Shown here in pieces: positions 1 through 9,739 of a stretch of DNA of 64,000 nucleotides. The translations under genes were made by a program, and so were the position numbers. Position 1 is the first letter of the stretch, and the number at the start of each line of letters is the position of its first letter. Source of the stretch: Myxococcales bacterium 68-20. Lineage in GTDB: Bacteria; Myxococcota_A; Polyangia; Polyangiales; Polyangiaceae. Below the pieces are notes generated by a model, which saw only the letters and a program-made list of their open reading frames with translations, was not told the DNA's origin and ran no database searches. The stretch spans positions 325,441 to 389,440 of the forward strand of contig MKVQ01000001.1 in NCBI GenBank assembly GCA_001899635.1. Direction: 5' to 3'.

Positions 1-309
1 GCATACCTTCTGTCTACGGAACCCTCAAGCAGCGCTGCCGTTTGCGCGTCCCGTCCCCTCTCCAGTCTCGAGGTTGCGTCGGGCGGACCCTCCAGCGCAA
101 TGCCGCGGCTTCGGAGAGGAGGGGACGGATGAGCCTCTGCTCGCTCGAACACCGGATCGACGCACAGCGTCGCGCCGTTCGGAGTGGGCGGAAATCGACG
201 ATGCCGCCGGTCTCGCCGAGCGCGGCGGCGCGTCCGGCTCGAGCTCGTGGAGTGCGATCGCGGCGCGGAACACGACGCGACTCCGAATTGGGCGGCTATC
301 CTCGCAGCG
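1..309. other. left-edge stretch without a supported gene
   Basis: Open frames run through this stretch in several directions, but none has a plausible start, signal peptide or recognisable domain. The only feature seen is a -10-like TATCCT at 297-302, seven bases before the ATG of the next gene, with no Shine-Dalgarno sequence in between. Confidence 0.4.
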
Positions 310-1728
310 ATGAGTCCTCTCAGCTCGACGCGAGGCCGCCTCCTAGCGCCGTTGGCGCTCGTCGGTATCGTCGTCGGGATGGCGGTCGCCTGCGGTGACG
401 AGGAAGAGGCCCCGGCAGTGCTCTCCGGCAACGACGCGGGTGACGAGCCGAGCAATGACGCGAGCGCGGGGCAGGATGCCTCGACTTCGCCGGCCGACGG
501 CGGACCGGAAGGTGGTCGGCCCAACACGAAACTCTCGTCGAGCTTCGTCCATCGCGACGTCAATCATGTCCTCTCGACCGGGCAGAGCCTCTCTGTCGGC
601 GCCACGGGGACGCCGCCGCTCTCGACGTCGCAGCCCTTCGGGAACCTGATGTTCACGAACGGCGTCATCCCGGGCCCGACCAACCTCACGGCCTTCGCTC
701 CGTTGATCGAGGGCCGCGTGCCCAACGGCAACAACCCGGACGTCGAGACCATGTCGGCTGGGCTCGCGAATCTCGTGACGAAGATGGCGCGTGACGAGCT
801 CCTCGTCGGTCAGCCCGCGGACAAGACGAGCCACGATCTCCTCGTGAGCGTCCACGGGATCGGCGGGACCGCATATTCGGGCCTGAAGAAGGGGACGAGC
901 GCGTTCGCCGCGGGCATGGCGCAGGCGAAGGCGGGCTTCGAGCTCGCAAAGGCGCTCGGCAAGTCGTACGTCGTCCGTGCGGTGACGACGGTCCACGGCG
1001 AGACGGATCACGTCCAGAACAACCCGGCCTACGAGAGCAACCTTCTCGAGTGGCAAGCCGCCTACGAGAAGGACGTGAAGGCGCTGACGGGGCAAGCCGA
1101 CGCGATCCCGCTGCTCCAGACGCAGATGAGCAGCTGGACGAGGTACAACTCGACGACGAGTGCGATCCCCGACGCGCAGCTCGCGGCGCACGTCAACAGC
1201 GGTGGCAAGGTCGTCCTCGTCGGGCCGAAGTACCACCTGCCGTATTCGCCCGACGGTGTGCACCTCACGAACGAGGGGTACCGTCACATGGGCGAGGACT
1301 ACGCGAAGGCGTATCGACGGATCGTCCTCGAAGGCCGACGTTGGGATCCGGTGCGTCCGCTCTCGATCGCGCGCGCGGGCGCGGTGATCACGGTGAAGTT
1401 CGTCGTCCCCGCGCCGCCGCTCGTCCTCGACGAGGTGCTCGTGAGCAATCCGGGCCGCTTCGGCTTCGAGATCGCGCAGGTGGGAGCGCCTCCGCCGGCG
1501 ATCGCGAGCGTCGCCGTCACGGCTCCTGACACCGTCACCATCACGCTCGCCGCGGAGCCGACGGGATCGCAGCGTCGCCTCCGCTACGCATTCACCGCTC
1601 CCGCGCAGGCCTCCGCAGGCCCGACCACCGGCGCCCGCGGGAACCTGCGGGACTCGGACGCGACGCCGTCGCGTCACGGCTATTCACTCTACAACTGGTG
1701 CGTGCACTTCGACGAAGCGCTGCCCTGA
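310..1728 (+). CDS. SGNH/sialate O-acetylesterase-like lipoprotein
   Basis: Predicted 472-residue surface or periplasmic lipoprotein. The ATG at 310 is preferred because it gives a short basic n-region, a hydrophobic stretch and a lipobox-like AVAC ending at Cys28; the frame is open further upstream but encodes an Arg-rich non-signal sequence. A low-complexity Asp/Ser/Ala/Gly linker covers about residues 29-75. The catalytic module then shows GQSLSVG (candidate nucleophile Ser93), a block HGETDHVQNN that matches the QGE-D block of the SASA (DUF303) acetylesterases, and a C-terminal DGVH with Asp315 and His318. These are the expected blocks I, III and V of an SGNH-type esterase acting on acetylated sugars. 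The substrate cannot be read from the sequence. It has no operon partner and converges on pckG. Confidence 0.75.
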   Translation: MSPLSSTRGRLLAPLALVGIVVGMAVACGDEEEAPAVLSGNDAGDEPSNDASAGQDASTSPADGGPEGGRPNTKLSSSFVHRDVNHVLSTGQSLSVGATGTPPLSTSQPFGNLMFTNGVIPGPTNLTAFAPLIEGRVPNGNNPDVETMSAGLANLVTKMARDELLVGQPADKTSHDLLVSVHGIGGTAYSGLKKGTSAFAAGMAQAKAGFELAKALGKSYVVRAVTTVHGETDHVQNNPAYESNLLEWQAAYEKDVKALTGQADAIPLLQTQMSSWTRYNSTTSAIPDAQLAAHVNSGGKVVLVGPKYHLPYSPDGVHLTNEGYRHMGEDYAKAYRRIVLEGRRWDPVRPLSIARAGAVITVKFVVPAPPLVLDEVLVSNPGRFGFEIAQVGAPPPAIASVAVTAPDTVTITLAAEPTGSQRRLRYAFTAPAQASAGPTTGARGNLRDSDATPSRHGYSLYNWCVHFDEALP

Positions 1729-1810
1729 CCCGCCGGCTCACGATCCGATTGGGGCGCGCGCCCTGCCCCAACCACCCGCAGTGGTGGGCCTACGTCCCGG
1801 GTTAAATTGA

Positions 1811-1847
1811 AACGCCGCACGCGGTGACGGGCACCGCGTGCGGCGTT
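1811..1847. terminator. intrinsic terminator hairpin between convergent genes
   Basis: A perfect 16-bp inverted repeat (1811-1826 and 1832-1847) with a five-base loop lies between the stops of the esterase-like gene and pckG. Read on the minus strand, the stem is followed by a T-rich tail (TCAATTTAAC), so it is best placed to end pckG transcription. The plus-strand side has a weaker T run. Confidence 0.8.
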
Positions 1848-1863
1848 CGTTCGTCGGGGGTCG

Positions 1864-3666
1864 TCAGCCGTGGCCGCCCTTGACCGCCTCGATGCGCGAG
1901 AGGAGCAGCTCCTTGTGGAGCTTGAGCGCGCGCGGCATCGCCGGGCCGATGTTGTCGAAGAACTCGCCGTACGACTGGACTTCCTTCTCCCACTCGTCGA
2001 GGTCGATGTGCGTCGCCTCGTCGACCTTCTCGTGGGGGATGTCGAGACCCGAGAGATCGAGGTCACCCGCCTTCGGCACCCAGCCGAAGAGCGTCTCCTG
2101 GCCGCCGACGCGCAGGCGCGCGCGGTCGACGATCCACTTGAGGACGCGCATGTTCTCGCCGAAGCCGGGCCACAGGAACTTGCCGTCCTTGCCCTTCCGG
2201 AACCAGTTCACGAGGAAGAACTTCGGCGGCTGCGTCAGCGCCGACTGCATGTGCAGCCAGTGCTGGAAGTACTCGCCCATGTTGTAGCCGCAGAAGGGGA
2301 GCATCGCGAACGGGTCGCGGCGGACGACGCCGACCTTGCCCGTCGCCGCGGCCGTCGTCTCCGAGCCGAGCGTGGCGCCGAAGAACACGCCGTGCATCCA
2401 CGAGAATGCCTGCATCACGAGCGGGATCGTCGTCGCGCGGCGCCCGCCGAAGATGATCGCGCTGATCGGCACGCCCTGCGGATCGTCATAGAAGCGCGAG
2501 AGGCACGGGTTGTTCGTCGCCGGAGAGGTGAAGCGCGCGTTCGGGTGCGCGGCCTTCTCCGTCGACTTCGGGCTCCAGGGGTTGCCCTTCCAGTCGATGA
2601 GCTCGGGCGGCACCGGACCGTCCTTACCCTCCCACCACACGTCGCCGTCGGGCGTACGCGCGACGTTCGTGAAGATCGTGTCGCGCATGACCGTCGTCAT
2701 CGCGTTCGGGTTCGAGTCGTAGCTCGTACCCGGCGCGACGCCGAAGTAGCCGAACTCCGGGTTGACCGCGTAGAGGCGGCCGTCCTCGCCGACGCGCATC
2801 CACGCGATGTCGTCGCCGACGGTCCAGATCTTCCAGCCCTTGAAGCGCTTGGGCGGGATCATCATCGCGAAGTTCGTCTTGCCACAGGCACTCGGGAACG
2901 CCGCCGCGACGTACGTCATCTCGCCCTCGGGGCTCTCGACGCCGAGGATCAGCATGTGCTCGGCGAGCCAGCCTTCCTTCTTACCGAGGTAGCTGCCGAT
3001 GCGGAGCGCCAGACACTTCTTGCCGAGGAGGACGTTGCCGCCGTAGCCGGAGCCGACGGACCAGATCGTGTTGTCCTGCGGGAAGTGGCAGATGAAGCGG
3101 CGCTCGGGGTTGCAATCGAGCGTCGAGTGCAGGCCGCGGTTGAAGTCGTCCGAGTCGCCGAGCATGTCGAGCGCGATCCGACCCATGCGCGTCATCGTGC
3201 GCATGTTGAGGACGACGTAGATGCTGTCGGTGAGCTCGACGCCGACCTTCGACATCTTCGAGCCGGCCGGCCCCATGATGTACGGTACGACGTACATCGT
3301 GCGGCCCTTCATCGAGCCGTCGAAGTGCTTGCCGAGCTTGGCGTATGCCTCGCTGGGGGCCATCCAGTTGTTCGTCGGCCCTGCCTCGTCCTTCGTCGGC
3401 GTGCAGATGAACGTGAGCTGCTCGACACGAGCGACGTCGTTCGGGTTCGAGCGGTGGAGGTAGCAACCGGGCAGCTTCTCCTGGTTCAGCGGCTCGAGGA
3501 TCTTCTGAGCCACGGCCTCGTCTGTGAGACGAGTCTTCTCCGCCTCGCTGCCGTCGCACCAGACGATGCGCTCAGGCTTCGTGAGGGCTGCCATCTCGGC
3601 GACCCACTTGAGGAGGTGATCGTTCTTCGTGAGGAGCTTGCCCGACGAATCCAATGCAGCACTCAT
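1864..3666 (-). CDS. pckG: phosphoenolpyruvate carboxykinase (GTP)
   Basis: A 600-residue cytosolic enzyme that converts oxaloacetate and GTP to phosphoenolpyruvate, CO2 and GDP, the entry step of gluconeogenesis. The GTP-class signature is complete: SACGKTN with Lys263 in the nucleotide-binding loop including the characteristic cysteine, VGDDIAWM as the second metal/kinase motif, and the substrate region around FICHFPQDN. The length matches the family (about 600). The ATG at 3666 was chosen because the protein then begins just before the conserved N-terminal domain; twelve more codons are open upstream. The gene diverges from a crotonase gene across 181 bp and ends at a strong hairpin. Confidence 0.95.
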   Translation of the reverse strand: MSAALDSSGKLLTKNDHLLKWVAEMAALTKPERIVWCDGSEAEKTRLTDEAVAQKILEPLNQEKLPGCYLHRSNPNDVARVEQLTFICTPTKDEAGPTNNWMAPSEAYAKLGKHFDGSMKGRTMYVVPYIMGPAGSKMSKVGVELTDSIYVVLNMRTMTRMGRIALDMLGDSDDFNRGLHSTLDCNPERRFICHFPQDNTIWSVGSGYGGNVLLGKKCLALRIGSYLGKKEGWLAEHMLILGVESPEGEMTYVAAAFPSACGKTNFAMMIPPKRFKGWKIWTVGDDIAWMRVGEDGRLYAVNPEFGYFGVAPGTSYDSNPNAMTTVMRDTIFTNVARTPDGDVWWEGKDGPVPPELIDWKGNPWSPKSTEKAAHPNARFTSPATNNPCLSRFYDDPQGVPISAIIFGGRRATTIPLVMQAFSWMHGVFFGATLGSETTAAATGKVGVVRRDPFAMLPFCGYNMGEYFQHWLHMQSALTQPPKFFLVNWFRKGKDGKFLWPGFGENMRVLKWIVDRARLRVGGQETLFGWVPKAGDLDLSGLDIPHEKVDEATHIDLDEWEKEVQSYGEFFDNIGPAMPRALKLHKELLLSRIEAVKGGHG

Positions 3667-3790
3667 GCTGCCGTCTTTACCGCAGCTTTCAGAGCAGCGC
3701 ATCTCTCTTCAAAGCTCTACGGGAGCTCTGCGGCGAGTTTTCCTGGGGCGTGAGCCCCGATCCCGACACTCAGACGTGCGTGGCGGCGGG

Positions 3791-3838
3791 AATACGCGCA
3801 AGTATTGCGCTCTGTGGTCCGTTTGCGTGCGGTATTCG
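3791..3838. promoter_or_regulatory. overlapping dyads and -10-like element between pckG and crotonase gene
   Basis: The shared intergenic region holds the perfect dyad GCGCAA-GTA-TTGCGC (3796-3810), interleaved with AATAC...GTATT (3791-3795 and 3802-3806). TATTCG at 3833-3838 sits nine bases before the crotonase ATG. The dyad is a plausible operator; no regulator can be assigned. Confidence 0.3.
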
Positions 3839-3847
3839 TCGACGTCG

Positions 3848-4540
3848 ATGAAGACGATCACGCTCTCCGGCGCCGGCAAGAACGCGCTCTCGACCTCGCT
3901 GATGCAGCGGACCCTCGCGGAGGTCCGTGACGCGAAGGACGAGCCGATCTTCCTGACGGGGGACGGTGACGCATTCTCCGCGGGCCTCAATCTGAAGGAG
4001 CTGTCGACGCTCGACGTCGCGGGCATGACGACGTTCCTCGGGACGCTCGAGGAGCTCGTCAAGGCGCTCTACGAGCACCCCGCGCCGGTGGTCGCCTGGG
4101 TGAACGGTCACGCGATCGCCGGTGGCTGCGTGCTCGCTCTCACCGCCGACGTCCGCATCGCGCGTCGAGGCGCGCGCATCGGCCTCAACGAAGTCGCGCT
4201 CGGTCTTCGGTTCCCTCCGCTCACGTTCGCGATGGTCCGCGCGCGTCTCACGGCGCCTGCGCTCGAACGCGTGCTTCTCGAGGCGGCGCTCTACGAGGCG
4301 GAGGACGCGCGCACGCTCGGCCTCGTGGACGTCGTCGGTGACGAGTCGCTCGCGCGCGCGACGTTCTCCACGCTCGCTTCGCACCCGCGTGACATCTACG
4401 CCGCGACCAAGCTCGTCCTTCGTCCGAGACTCGAGGTCTCCGAGGACGACCGGAGGAAGTTCCGCGAGGACACGATCCCGTATTGGGCTTCGCCCGAACG
4501 CCGTGCGGCGCTCCTATCGTTGCTCGAGCGGCGCCGCTGA
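3848..4540 (+). CDS. enoyl-CoA hydratase/isomerase family protein
   Basis: A 230-residue crotonase-fold protein. The oxyanion-hole blocks are present: FSAGLNLKEL near residue 45 and HAIAGGCVLAL near residue 90. NEVALGLRFP follows at the place of the second catalytic-loop glutamate. It is about 30 residues shorter than a typical 260-residue hydratase, mostly at the C-terminus, so the reaction (hydratase, isomerase or thioesterase-like) is uncertain. The start at 3848 is chosen because MKTITLSG begins the first beta strand of the fold; upstream codons do not resemble the family. No Shine-Dalgarno sequence is visible. Confidence 0.8.
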   Translation: MKTITLSGAGKNALSTSLMQRTLAEVRDAKDEPIFLTGDGDAFSAGLNLKELSTLDVAGMTTFLGTLEELVKALYEHPAPVVAWVNGHAIAGGCVLALTADVRIARRGARIGLNEVALGLRFPPLTFAMVRARLTAPALERVLLEAALYEAEDARTLGLVDVVGDESLARATFSTLASHPRDIYAATKLVLRPRLEVSEDDRRKFREDTIPYWASPERRAALLSLLERRR

Positions 4541-4686
4541 CGCGCGTGGAGAAAGCGAGCTTCGTGCCGTGGCTTCATGGTCGCTCGAGTGACCGTGGGG
4601 ACGTGTCCTCCATATCTTCGCGCACCACGCGGTTCGATCGAGCGCGACGTCGTTGGGGCTCGTAGTGTCGACCTCGGAGGAGCTTC

Positions 4687-5481
4687 ATGCGTAAGGTCTT
4701 GTTCGGAGTCGTCGTCGGTTTCGTTTCGATCGCGTGCGGGGGAAGCAGCAGTGAGGCCCCACCCCCCGGCGATCCGTACGGGAGCGAGTCGGGCACCACG
4801 GTCGTCGTCGGTGCGGGTGCGGGCGCTGGCACCGTGACGAAGACCCCGGACGGAGACCAGTGCATTCAGCTTCCATCCGGCGAATGCGTGCGGCCGCAGG
4901 ACAAGTGCAAGAACGGCGAGCGAGCGGACGTCGTCATCGACTCGCGCGGCAAGGTCGTCGAGATCGTCTGCTATCCGGCCTCGCCGCAGCCGGCGCCGGT
5001 CGATGCCGATGGCAACGTCGAGCTCGGCAAGGAGAACAAGGCCGTCGTCTCGATCGGCGACGTCGCCGGCGACGTCACGGCGAAGGGCAACAACGTCACC
5101 GTCTACGGGCAGGGGCCGGGCGTGTCGACGATCGGTGGCAAGGTGGCCGCCGAGGGAAACAACTTCGCGATGCGCGGCGTCACGGTGAAGGGAAACGTCG
5201 AGCTGACGGGAAACAACGCGGCGCTCGTCCTGTGCGTCGTCGAGGGTGACGTCATCATCCGCGGCAACAACACCGTCATCGCCGACTGCACCGTGCTCGG
5301 CAAGATCGACATCGACGGCAACAACAGCGTTCTCGTCGCGAACGAGGTCGGCAAGGGCATCACGCTCTCGGACGCGAGGAACACCGTCTGCGACGGCAAC
5401 ACGAGCTGGAGCGACGCGAACGGGAACAAGGTCCTCGATCCGGGAGAGGGCGGCGCCGCGATCACCTGCTCGCAGAAGTAG
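4687..5481 (+). CDS. DUF3060-domain lipoprotein
   Basis: A 264-residue exported protein. Residues 1-17 are a lipoprotein signal ending in SIAC (Cys17), followed by a Ser/Gly/Pro linker. Residues about 110-245 consist of regularly spaced Gly-Asn-Asn turns (GNNVTVYG, GNNFAMRG, GNNAALVL, GNNTVIAD, GNNSVLVA). This is the pattern of the DUF3060 family and would fold as a short beta-helix or beta-roll. The C-terminus looks like a calcium-loop style segment (DANGNKVLDPGEGG). The start is set by a Shine-Dalgarno GGAGGAGC seven bases before the ATG. The function of the family is unknown. Confidence 0.8.
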   Translation: MRKVLFGVVVGFVSIACGGSSSEAPPPGDPYGSESGTTVVVGAGAGAGTVTKTPDGDQCIQLPSGECVRPQDKCKNGERADVVIDSRGKVVEIVCYPASPQPAPVDADGNVELGKENKAVVSIGDVAGDVTAKGNNVTVYGQGPGVSTIGGKVAAEGNNFAMRGVTVKGNVELTGNNAALVLCVVEGDVIIRGNNTVIADCTVLGKIDIDGNNSVLVANEVGKGITLSDARNTVCDGNTSWSDANGNKVLDPGEGGAAITCSQK

Positions 5482-5532
5482 CGCCTTCGTCGTCGTCCGG
5501 CGCGCGTGCACTCTCGCGCGCCGGACTTCGCG

Positions 5533-7272
5533 TCATCCGCCAGGAGGCCGCACGCTGCGCGCGACCCGATCGATGGCGCGTGCAACGAGCGCCTCGTCGC
5601 CGACGTCCCCGTAGCGGAGGCTCGCGTAGTCGAGCAGGGCCTGCGAGGCAGCCAGCGCCCACGGCGCGTCGAGCGCGCCGATCCTTCGCGCGAACGCCTC
5701 GATCGGCTCCGACTCGGCGCGTGCGTGGCCTGCGCTCGCGAGCGCGTCCGTGAGGAGGACGAAGCAGGGCAGGGGAAGCGCGCTCGCGCGCGTGTCGTGT
5801 CGCCGTCGGCCGCGGCGCTCGCGGAGTCGGTCACCGAGCCAGCGGATGCCGAGGAGGAACGCGATTACCGCTGCGAGCACCGCGGCCGTGTTCAGGAGCC
5901 CGAGCGCCGCGATCGCGCTCACGACGTGTTCGAGCGCGGTCGATAGGAGGTCGCCGACGTGATCGAAGACGCCTGCGCTCGGTCCGGCGGACTCGCTCGC
6001 CGGCGTCGGATCGAATCCACGCCAGGCCCCGTCGATCCACGCCTCGACCCACGCGTGGGCGTTGCGGTCGCGAACGACCGCCCGTCCCGTGAGCGGGTTG
6101 ACCTCGGTCACGTGGTAGCCGCCAACGACGCGTGCCGGGATCCCTTCGAGGCGCGCCATCAGCACCATCGCCGATGCGAACATCTCGCAGTGCCCGGCGC
6201 GGTGCACGGTGACGAAGTCGACGATCGGATCGATCCCTGCCGTCCGCGGCACCGCGAGCGAGTACTCGAAGCGTGCGAGCTCGCGGCTCAGCGCCTCGAG
6301 CTTCTCGCGATCCGTCTTCGCCGAGACGGTCCAGCCGGCGGCGATCGGCGCGAGCGCCCCCTTCAGCTTCGATGGCACGTCGAGGTCGTTCTCCGTCGGC
6401 GGCGCGACCGGAGTCGGTGTGGCGACGCAGCCACGCGTACGGAACGTCAGTGAGAGCGGGACGTCACCGCGAGCGCGGCGGGCGATGCCGAACGCATCGA
6501 TCTCGATCTGCTCCGAGGCCACGCCCAGATCGCACGCGGCGCCGGGCAGGAACCAGCGCATGTCCTCTCCCTGGGGCGCTCCACGAACGAGCGTCACGCG
6601 CGTCGTATCCGCTCCGGCCGGCACGTGTGCCGGCACGCTCCGGCGCGCTCGTCCTGTGTCGGACGTCACCCAGTAGGGAGGCGAGTACCGATCGTAGACC
6701 GCGCCGCGGAGGTACTCGGGGCGTTCGCCCTCGATCCGCATCACGATCGCGTCGCTCTGGAGCATCCCGCGCGTCGAGCCGAGCACCATCGTCGTCGAGA
6801 ACGCCGTCGTCTCCTCGCCACCACCGCCGAACATCGCCTGGAGGCGTCGCTCGATGCGATCGGCGAGCCGAGGAAGGCCCACGATGAGGCCCGCGGTGAC
6901 GCACGTCGCGGTGACGGCGAGGACGATCGTCGCTCGAGCCGGCGCGCGCGCGCGCGGCTGGCCGCTCGCCGCCGGGACCGTGCGCGCGGCGCGCATCGAC
7001 GCGAGACACGCCAGGAGGAAAAGCACACACGCGATGCCGTACGGGATGCCCGCGTCGACCTGTCCGGCCGCGGTCACCGCTCCGATCGCCAGGGCGACGC
7101 TCGCGTGGGCACGGACCTCACGCCGCCCGACTGCGGCGGCTGCTCCCCAAGCAGCGACCAAGCACATGAGCGCGGCCGCGCGAGCGACGGACCCGAGCGG
7201 TCGCGTGGCAGCGACGAGACCGACCACCGCCGATGCGCTCAGCGGCGGAAGGAAGCGCATCGCGAGGTTCAC
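5533..7272 (-). CDS. DUF3488/transglutaminase-like membrane protein
   Basis: About 579 residues. The N-terminal 200 residues contain several hydrophobic helices (TgpA-like DUF3488 region). A periplasmic transglutaminase-like domain follows with the Cys-His-Asp triad: Cys362 in AGHCEMFAS, His406 in NAHAWVEAW and Asp421 in GFDPT. A further transmembrane helix and a cytosolic DUF4129-like tail complete it. It is the third gene of a MoxR-DUF58-transglutaminase operon. Its GTG start overlaps the DUF58 stop codon (GTGA), a coupled arrangement; an ATG four codons later is the alternative start. Homologous loci are linked to cell-envelope or metalloprotein maturation, but the substrate is not known. 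Confidence 0.85.
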   Translation of the reverse strand: MNLAMRFLPPLSASAVVGLVAATRPLGSVARAAALMCLVAAWGAAAAVGRREVRAHASVALAIGAVTAAGQVDAGIPYGIACVLFLLACLASMRAARTVPAASGQPRARAPARATIVLAVTATCVTAGLIVGLPRLADRIERRLQAMFGGGGEETTAFSTTMVLGSTRGMLQSDAIVMRIEGERPEYLRGAVYDRYSPPYWVTSDTGRARRSVPAHVPAGADTTRVTLVRGAPQGEDMRWFLPGAACDLGVASEQIEIDAFGIARRARGDVPLSLTFRTRGCVATPTPVAPPTENDLDVPSKLKGALAPIAAGWTVSAKTDREKLEALSRELARFEYSLAVPRTAGIDPIVDFVTVHRAGHCEMFASAMVLMARLEGIPARVVGGYHVTEVNPLTGRAVVRDRNAHAWVEAWIDGAWRGFDPTPASESAGPSAGVFDHVGDLLSTALEHVVSAIAALGLLNTAAVLAAVIAFLLGIRWLGDRLRERRGRRRHDTRASALPLPCFVLLTDALASAGHARAESEPIEAFARRIGALDAPWALAASQALLDYASLRYGDVGDEALVARAIDRVARSVRPPGG

Positions 7273-8687
7273 CACGAGAGCGCCTCGCCTGAGCGGATCG
7301 CCTGGGCGAGCTCCTCGTCGACCACGAGCGGCGTGCAGACGAGCCCGCGGTCGCTCAGCTTCTGCAACAGGGCCTGCTGCTCTTGGGAGTCCGATCGCGG
7401 GATGATCGCGATCACCATCGAGAGCTGAGCTAGGTGAGGCTCGAGGCGCGCGACGAGCCGGCTCGCGTCGAGCTCGGGGCCTCGGTCCACACCGGAGAGG
7501 AGCTCGAGCGCCTGATCGAGCCACCCGAGGCTGCGTCCGAGAGTCAGCTCGTGCACGGTCTCGCCGACGACGAGGACGTCGATGAGTGCCTCGCCCCGCG
7601 AGAGATGCGCGACGACGCCCGCGGCGAGCTCGATCGCGGCTTCGAGGAGGTCGTGATCGCGCGTGCTCGTGTCGAGCACCACGCCCACGCGCGTGAAGTA
7701 CTCCTGCTGGTACTCACGGACCGCCGGCTTGCCCGTGCGGGCCCATGTCCTCGCGTGCAGGTCGCGGACCGGATCCCCGGGCCGATAGGGGCGCACTCCG
7801 AGGAGGTCCATCGACTCGCCGGCTTTCGACGCGAGCGCGACGCCGCCGGGCTGGTGCTTCGTCGCGATCGCGAGCGGCAGGCGCACGACGTTCGCGATCT
7901 TCGGCACGACGTAGACCTTCACGCCGTCGCTCGATGTCCGCGGGCCACAGGCGAGCCCGAGCGGGGCGGTCCGGGCGACGGTGAAGGGATCGAGGTGGTG
8001 GAGGCCGCGCGCGACGAAGCGTGCTCGCATCGTCGTTTCGGCCTTCTCGCCCGGCGCGACGGTGATCTCCTTCGGCCGCGGTCCCGTCCAGCGACCGTCC
8101 CACGTGAGGAACGGGCCACGCATGCGGAGCGCGATCGGGGCGGCACCCGAGAGCGGATCCTCGTATCGAAACGAGATCGTGAACGAGACCTCGTCACCCA
8201 CGGTCACCCGGCGCGGGACCGAGACGTCTACCGTCGCGTGACCGAGGCGGAGAGAGCGTGCTGCGACGAGCGAGCCGATCAAGAGGCCGACGAGGATCGA
8301 GAAGACGAAGTAGGCGCTCGTTCGCTGGACGTCGATCGCCACGCCGCCGGCCATCGCGGTGACCACGAGCAGCATCCGCCCTTCGTCGGTGAGCGCCCCC
8401 CACACCACGAGGACTGCTCGACCGATCCATCGCTTCCGGAAGCGATCGCGCTCGTCCTTCGTCTTCGGGATGAGGATGTGATTCAGGCGCGCGAGTCGGC
8501 GTGCACGTAGCACGCCGACATCTTTGGTCTCCGACGCGAGTCGGCGTGCACGTAGCACGCCGACATCTTTGGTCTCCGACGCGAGTCGGCGTCCGCGTAG
8601 CACGCCGACACCTACGGTCTCCGACGCGGGCCGGCGTGCACCAAGGGCGGCGCCATCGACAGTCTTCGACTCGAAGTCGCTCCGCAT
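7269..8687 (-). CDS. DUF58 domain protein (MoxR partner)
   Basis: 472 residues as called. Two hydrophobic helices occur near residues 85-135, after the basic segment NHILIPKTKDERDRF. The DUF58 core has the diagnostic block RPYRPGDPVRDLHART followed by a VWA-like GVVLDTS segment. DUF58 proteins partner MoxR ATPases. The first roughly 65 residues are unusual: they are encoded by four 45-bp tandem units and read as a 15-residue repeat (SETKDVGVLRARRLA). The ATG at 8687 lies 12 bp after the MoxR stop and has an upstream GAGGCG, which supports starting before the repeats. No ATG exists between the repeats and the core, but a GTG inside a repeat could also serve. Confidence 0.85.
   Translation of the reverse strand: MRSDFESKTVDGAALGARRPASETVGVGVLRGRRLASETKDVGVLRARRLASETKDVGVLRARRLARLNHILIPKTKDERDRFRKRWIGRAVLVVWGALTDEGRMLLVVTAMAGGVAIDVQRTSAYFVFSILVGLLIGSLVAARSLRLGHATVDVSVPRRVTVGDEVSFTISFRYEDPLSGAAPIALRMRGPFLTWDGRWTGPRPKEITVAPGEKAETTMRARFVARGLHHLDPFTVARTAPLGLACGPRTSSDGVKVYVVPKIANVVRLPLAIATKHQPGGVALASKAGESMDLLGVRPYRPGDPVRDLHARTWARTGKPAVREYQQEYFTRVGVVLDTSTRDHDLLEAAIELAAGVVAHLSRGEALIDVLVVGETVHELTLGRSLGWLDQALELLSGVDRGPELDASRLVARLEPHLAQLSMVIAIIPRSDSQEQQALLQKLSDRGLVCTPLVVDEELAQAIRSGEALSW
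8491..8670. repeat. 45-bp tandem hairpin repeat, four copies, in the 5' end of the DUF58 gene
   Basis: Units lie at 8491-8535, 8536-8580, 8581-8625 and 8626-8670. The first two are identical, the third has a handful of changes and the fourth is strongly degenerate. Copies 1 and 2 contain a perfect 10-bp inverted repeat GTCGGCGTGC / GCACGCCGAC around a five-base loop. The unit is exactly 15 codons, so copy-number change keeps the DUF58 reading frame. Confidence 0.9.
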
Positions 8688-8699
8688 CGAACGCCTCGG

Positions 8700-9614
8700 T
8701 CAGGTGGGGACGCGGACCTCACGAGCGACTTTGGCGACGACCTCCGCCGCGGAGACGCCTCCGTAGCGAGCCTCGGTGGTGAGCTGGACGCGATGCGCGA
8801 GGACAGGGCCGGCGAGGGCCTGGACGTCCTCCGGGCTCACGTACGAGCGCCCGTGGAGTAGCGCCCGGGCCTGCGCTGCGCGGAAGAACGCGAGCGCGCC
8901 GCGCGGGCTGATCCCACGCTCGATCGGCGCGGCCTGTCGGCTCTTCTGGACGATCGCGAGCAGGTACCTCGCGACCGGCTCCTTCACCTCGACCTCGCGC
9001 ACTTCGGCCTGGATGCGAACGATCTCGTCTCTGTCGCAGACCGGCTCCACGGCCGCGAGCGGATCCTCCGTGCGCCGCGCATAGAGCATGGCGAGCTCGG
9101 CCTCGGACGATGGGTAGCCCACGCCGATCCGGAGGAGGAAACGATCGAGCTGCGCCTCCGGGAGCGGGTACGTGCCTTGGTAGTCCGAAGGGTTCTGCGT
9201 CGCGACGACGAAGAAGGGGACGGGCAAGGCGCGTGTCACGCCGTCGACCGTCGCCTGCGACTCGTTCATCGCTTCGAGGAGCGCCGACTGCGTGCGCGGC
9301 GACGCGCGGTTGATCTCGTCCGCGAGGAGGACGTTGGTGAACACCGGGCCCTGATGGAACGACAGTGACCCATCACGAGGATTCAGGATCTGAGTCCCGA
9401 GGATGTCCGTAGGCAGGAGGTCCGGCGTGAACTGTACGCGCGTGAACGTCACGTCGAGCGCGCGCGCGAGCGCCTTCGCGAGCGTCGTCTTGCCCACGCC
9501 GGGGACGTCCTCCACGAGTACGTGGCCTGCCCCGAGGAGGCCGACCAACAGGAGGTCGATGACGTCGTTCTTCCCCGAGAGCACGCCTCGCATCGCGGCC
9601 TGCAGGCGGTTCAT
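8700..9614 (-). CDS. MoxR-family AAA+ ATPase
   Basis: 304 residues from the ATG at 9614. The MoxR hallmarks are intact: Walker A GVGKTTLAKA, Walker B LLADEINRA followed by SPRTQSALLEAM, sensor 1 ATQNPSDYQGTYPLPEAQLDR (start of the family signature) and the C-terminal lid region with ISPRGALAFFRAAQ. It probably acts as a chaperone ATPase with the DUF58 protein encoded just downstream. A TTG seven codons upstream (9635) is an alternative start and has TATGCT eight bases before it. First gene of the three-gene minus-strand operon. Confidence 0.9.
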   Translation of the reverse strand: MNRLQAAMRGVLSGKNDVIDLLLVGLLGAGHVLVEDVPGVGKTTLAKALARALDVTFTRVQFTPDLLPTDILGTQILNPRDGSLSFHQGPVFTNVLLADEINRASPRTQSALLEAMNESQATVDGVTRALPVPFFVVATQNPSDYQGTYPLPEAQLDRFLLRIGVGYPSSEAELAMLYARRTEDPLAAVEPVCDRDEIVRIQAEVREVEVKEPVARYLLAIVQKSRQAAPIERGISPRGALAFFRAAQARALLHGRSYVSPEDVQALAGPVLAHRVQLTTEARYGGVSAAEVVAKVAREVRVPT

Positions 9615-9739
9615 GGTCGCACGCGTGGTCGACAAGCAACTCGAGCATAAACTGCGCGCGCCGCGCAGTCGCGTGATTGGTGCGATTCTCTCGATTGAGT
9701 GGAAATGATGCCCGATTCGTCCAACACTGTCGGAAGGTC

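Noticed and set aside
8491-8670. CRISPR-like reading of the 45-bp repeats
   Set aside because: The units are directly abutting with no unique spacers and no cas genes nearby.
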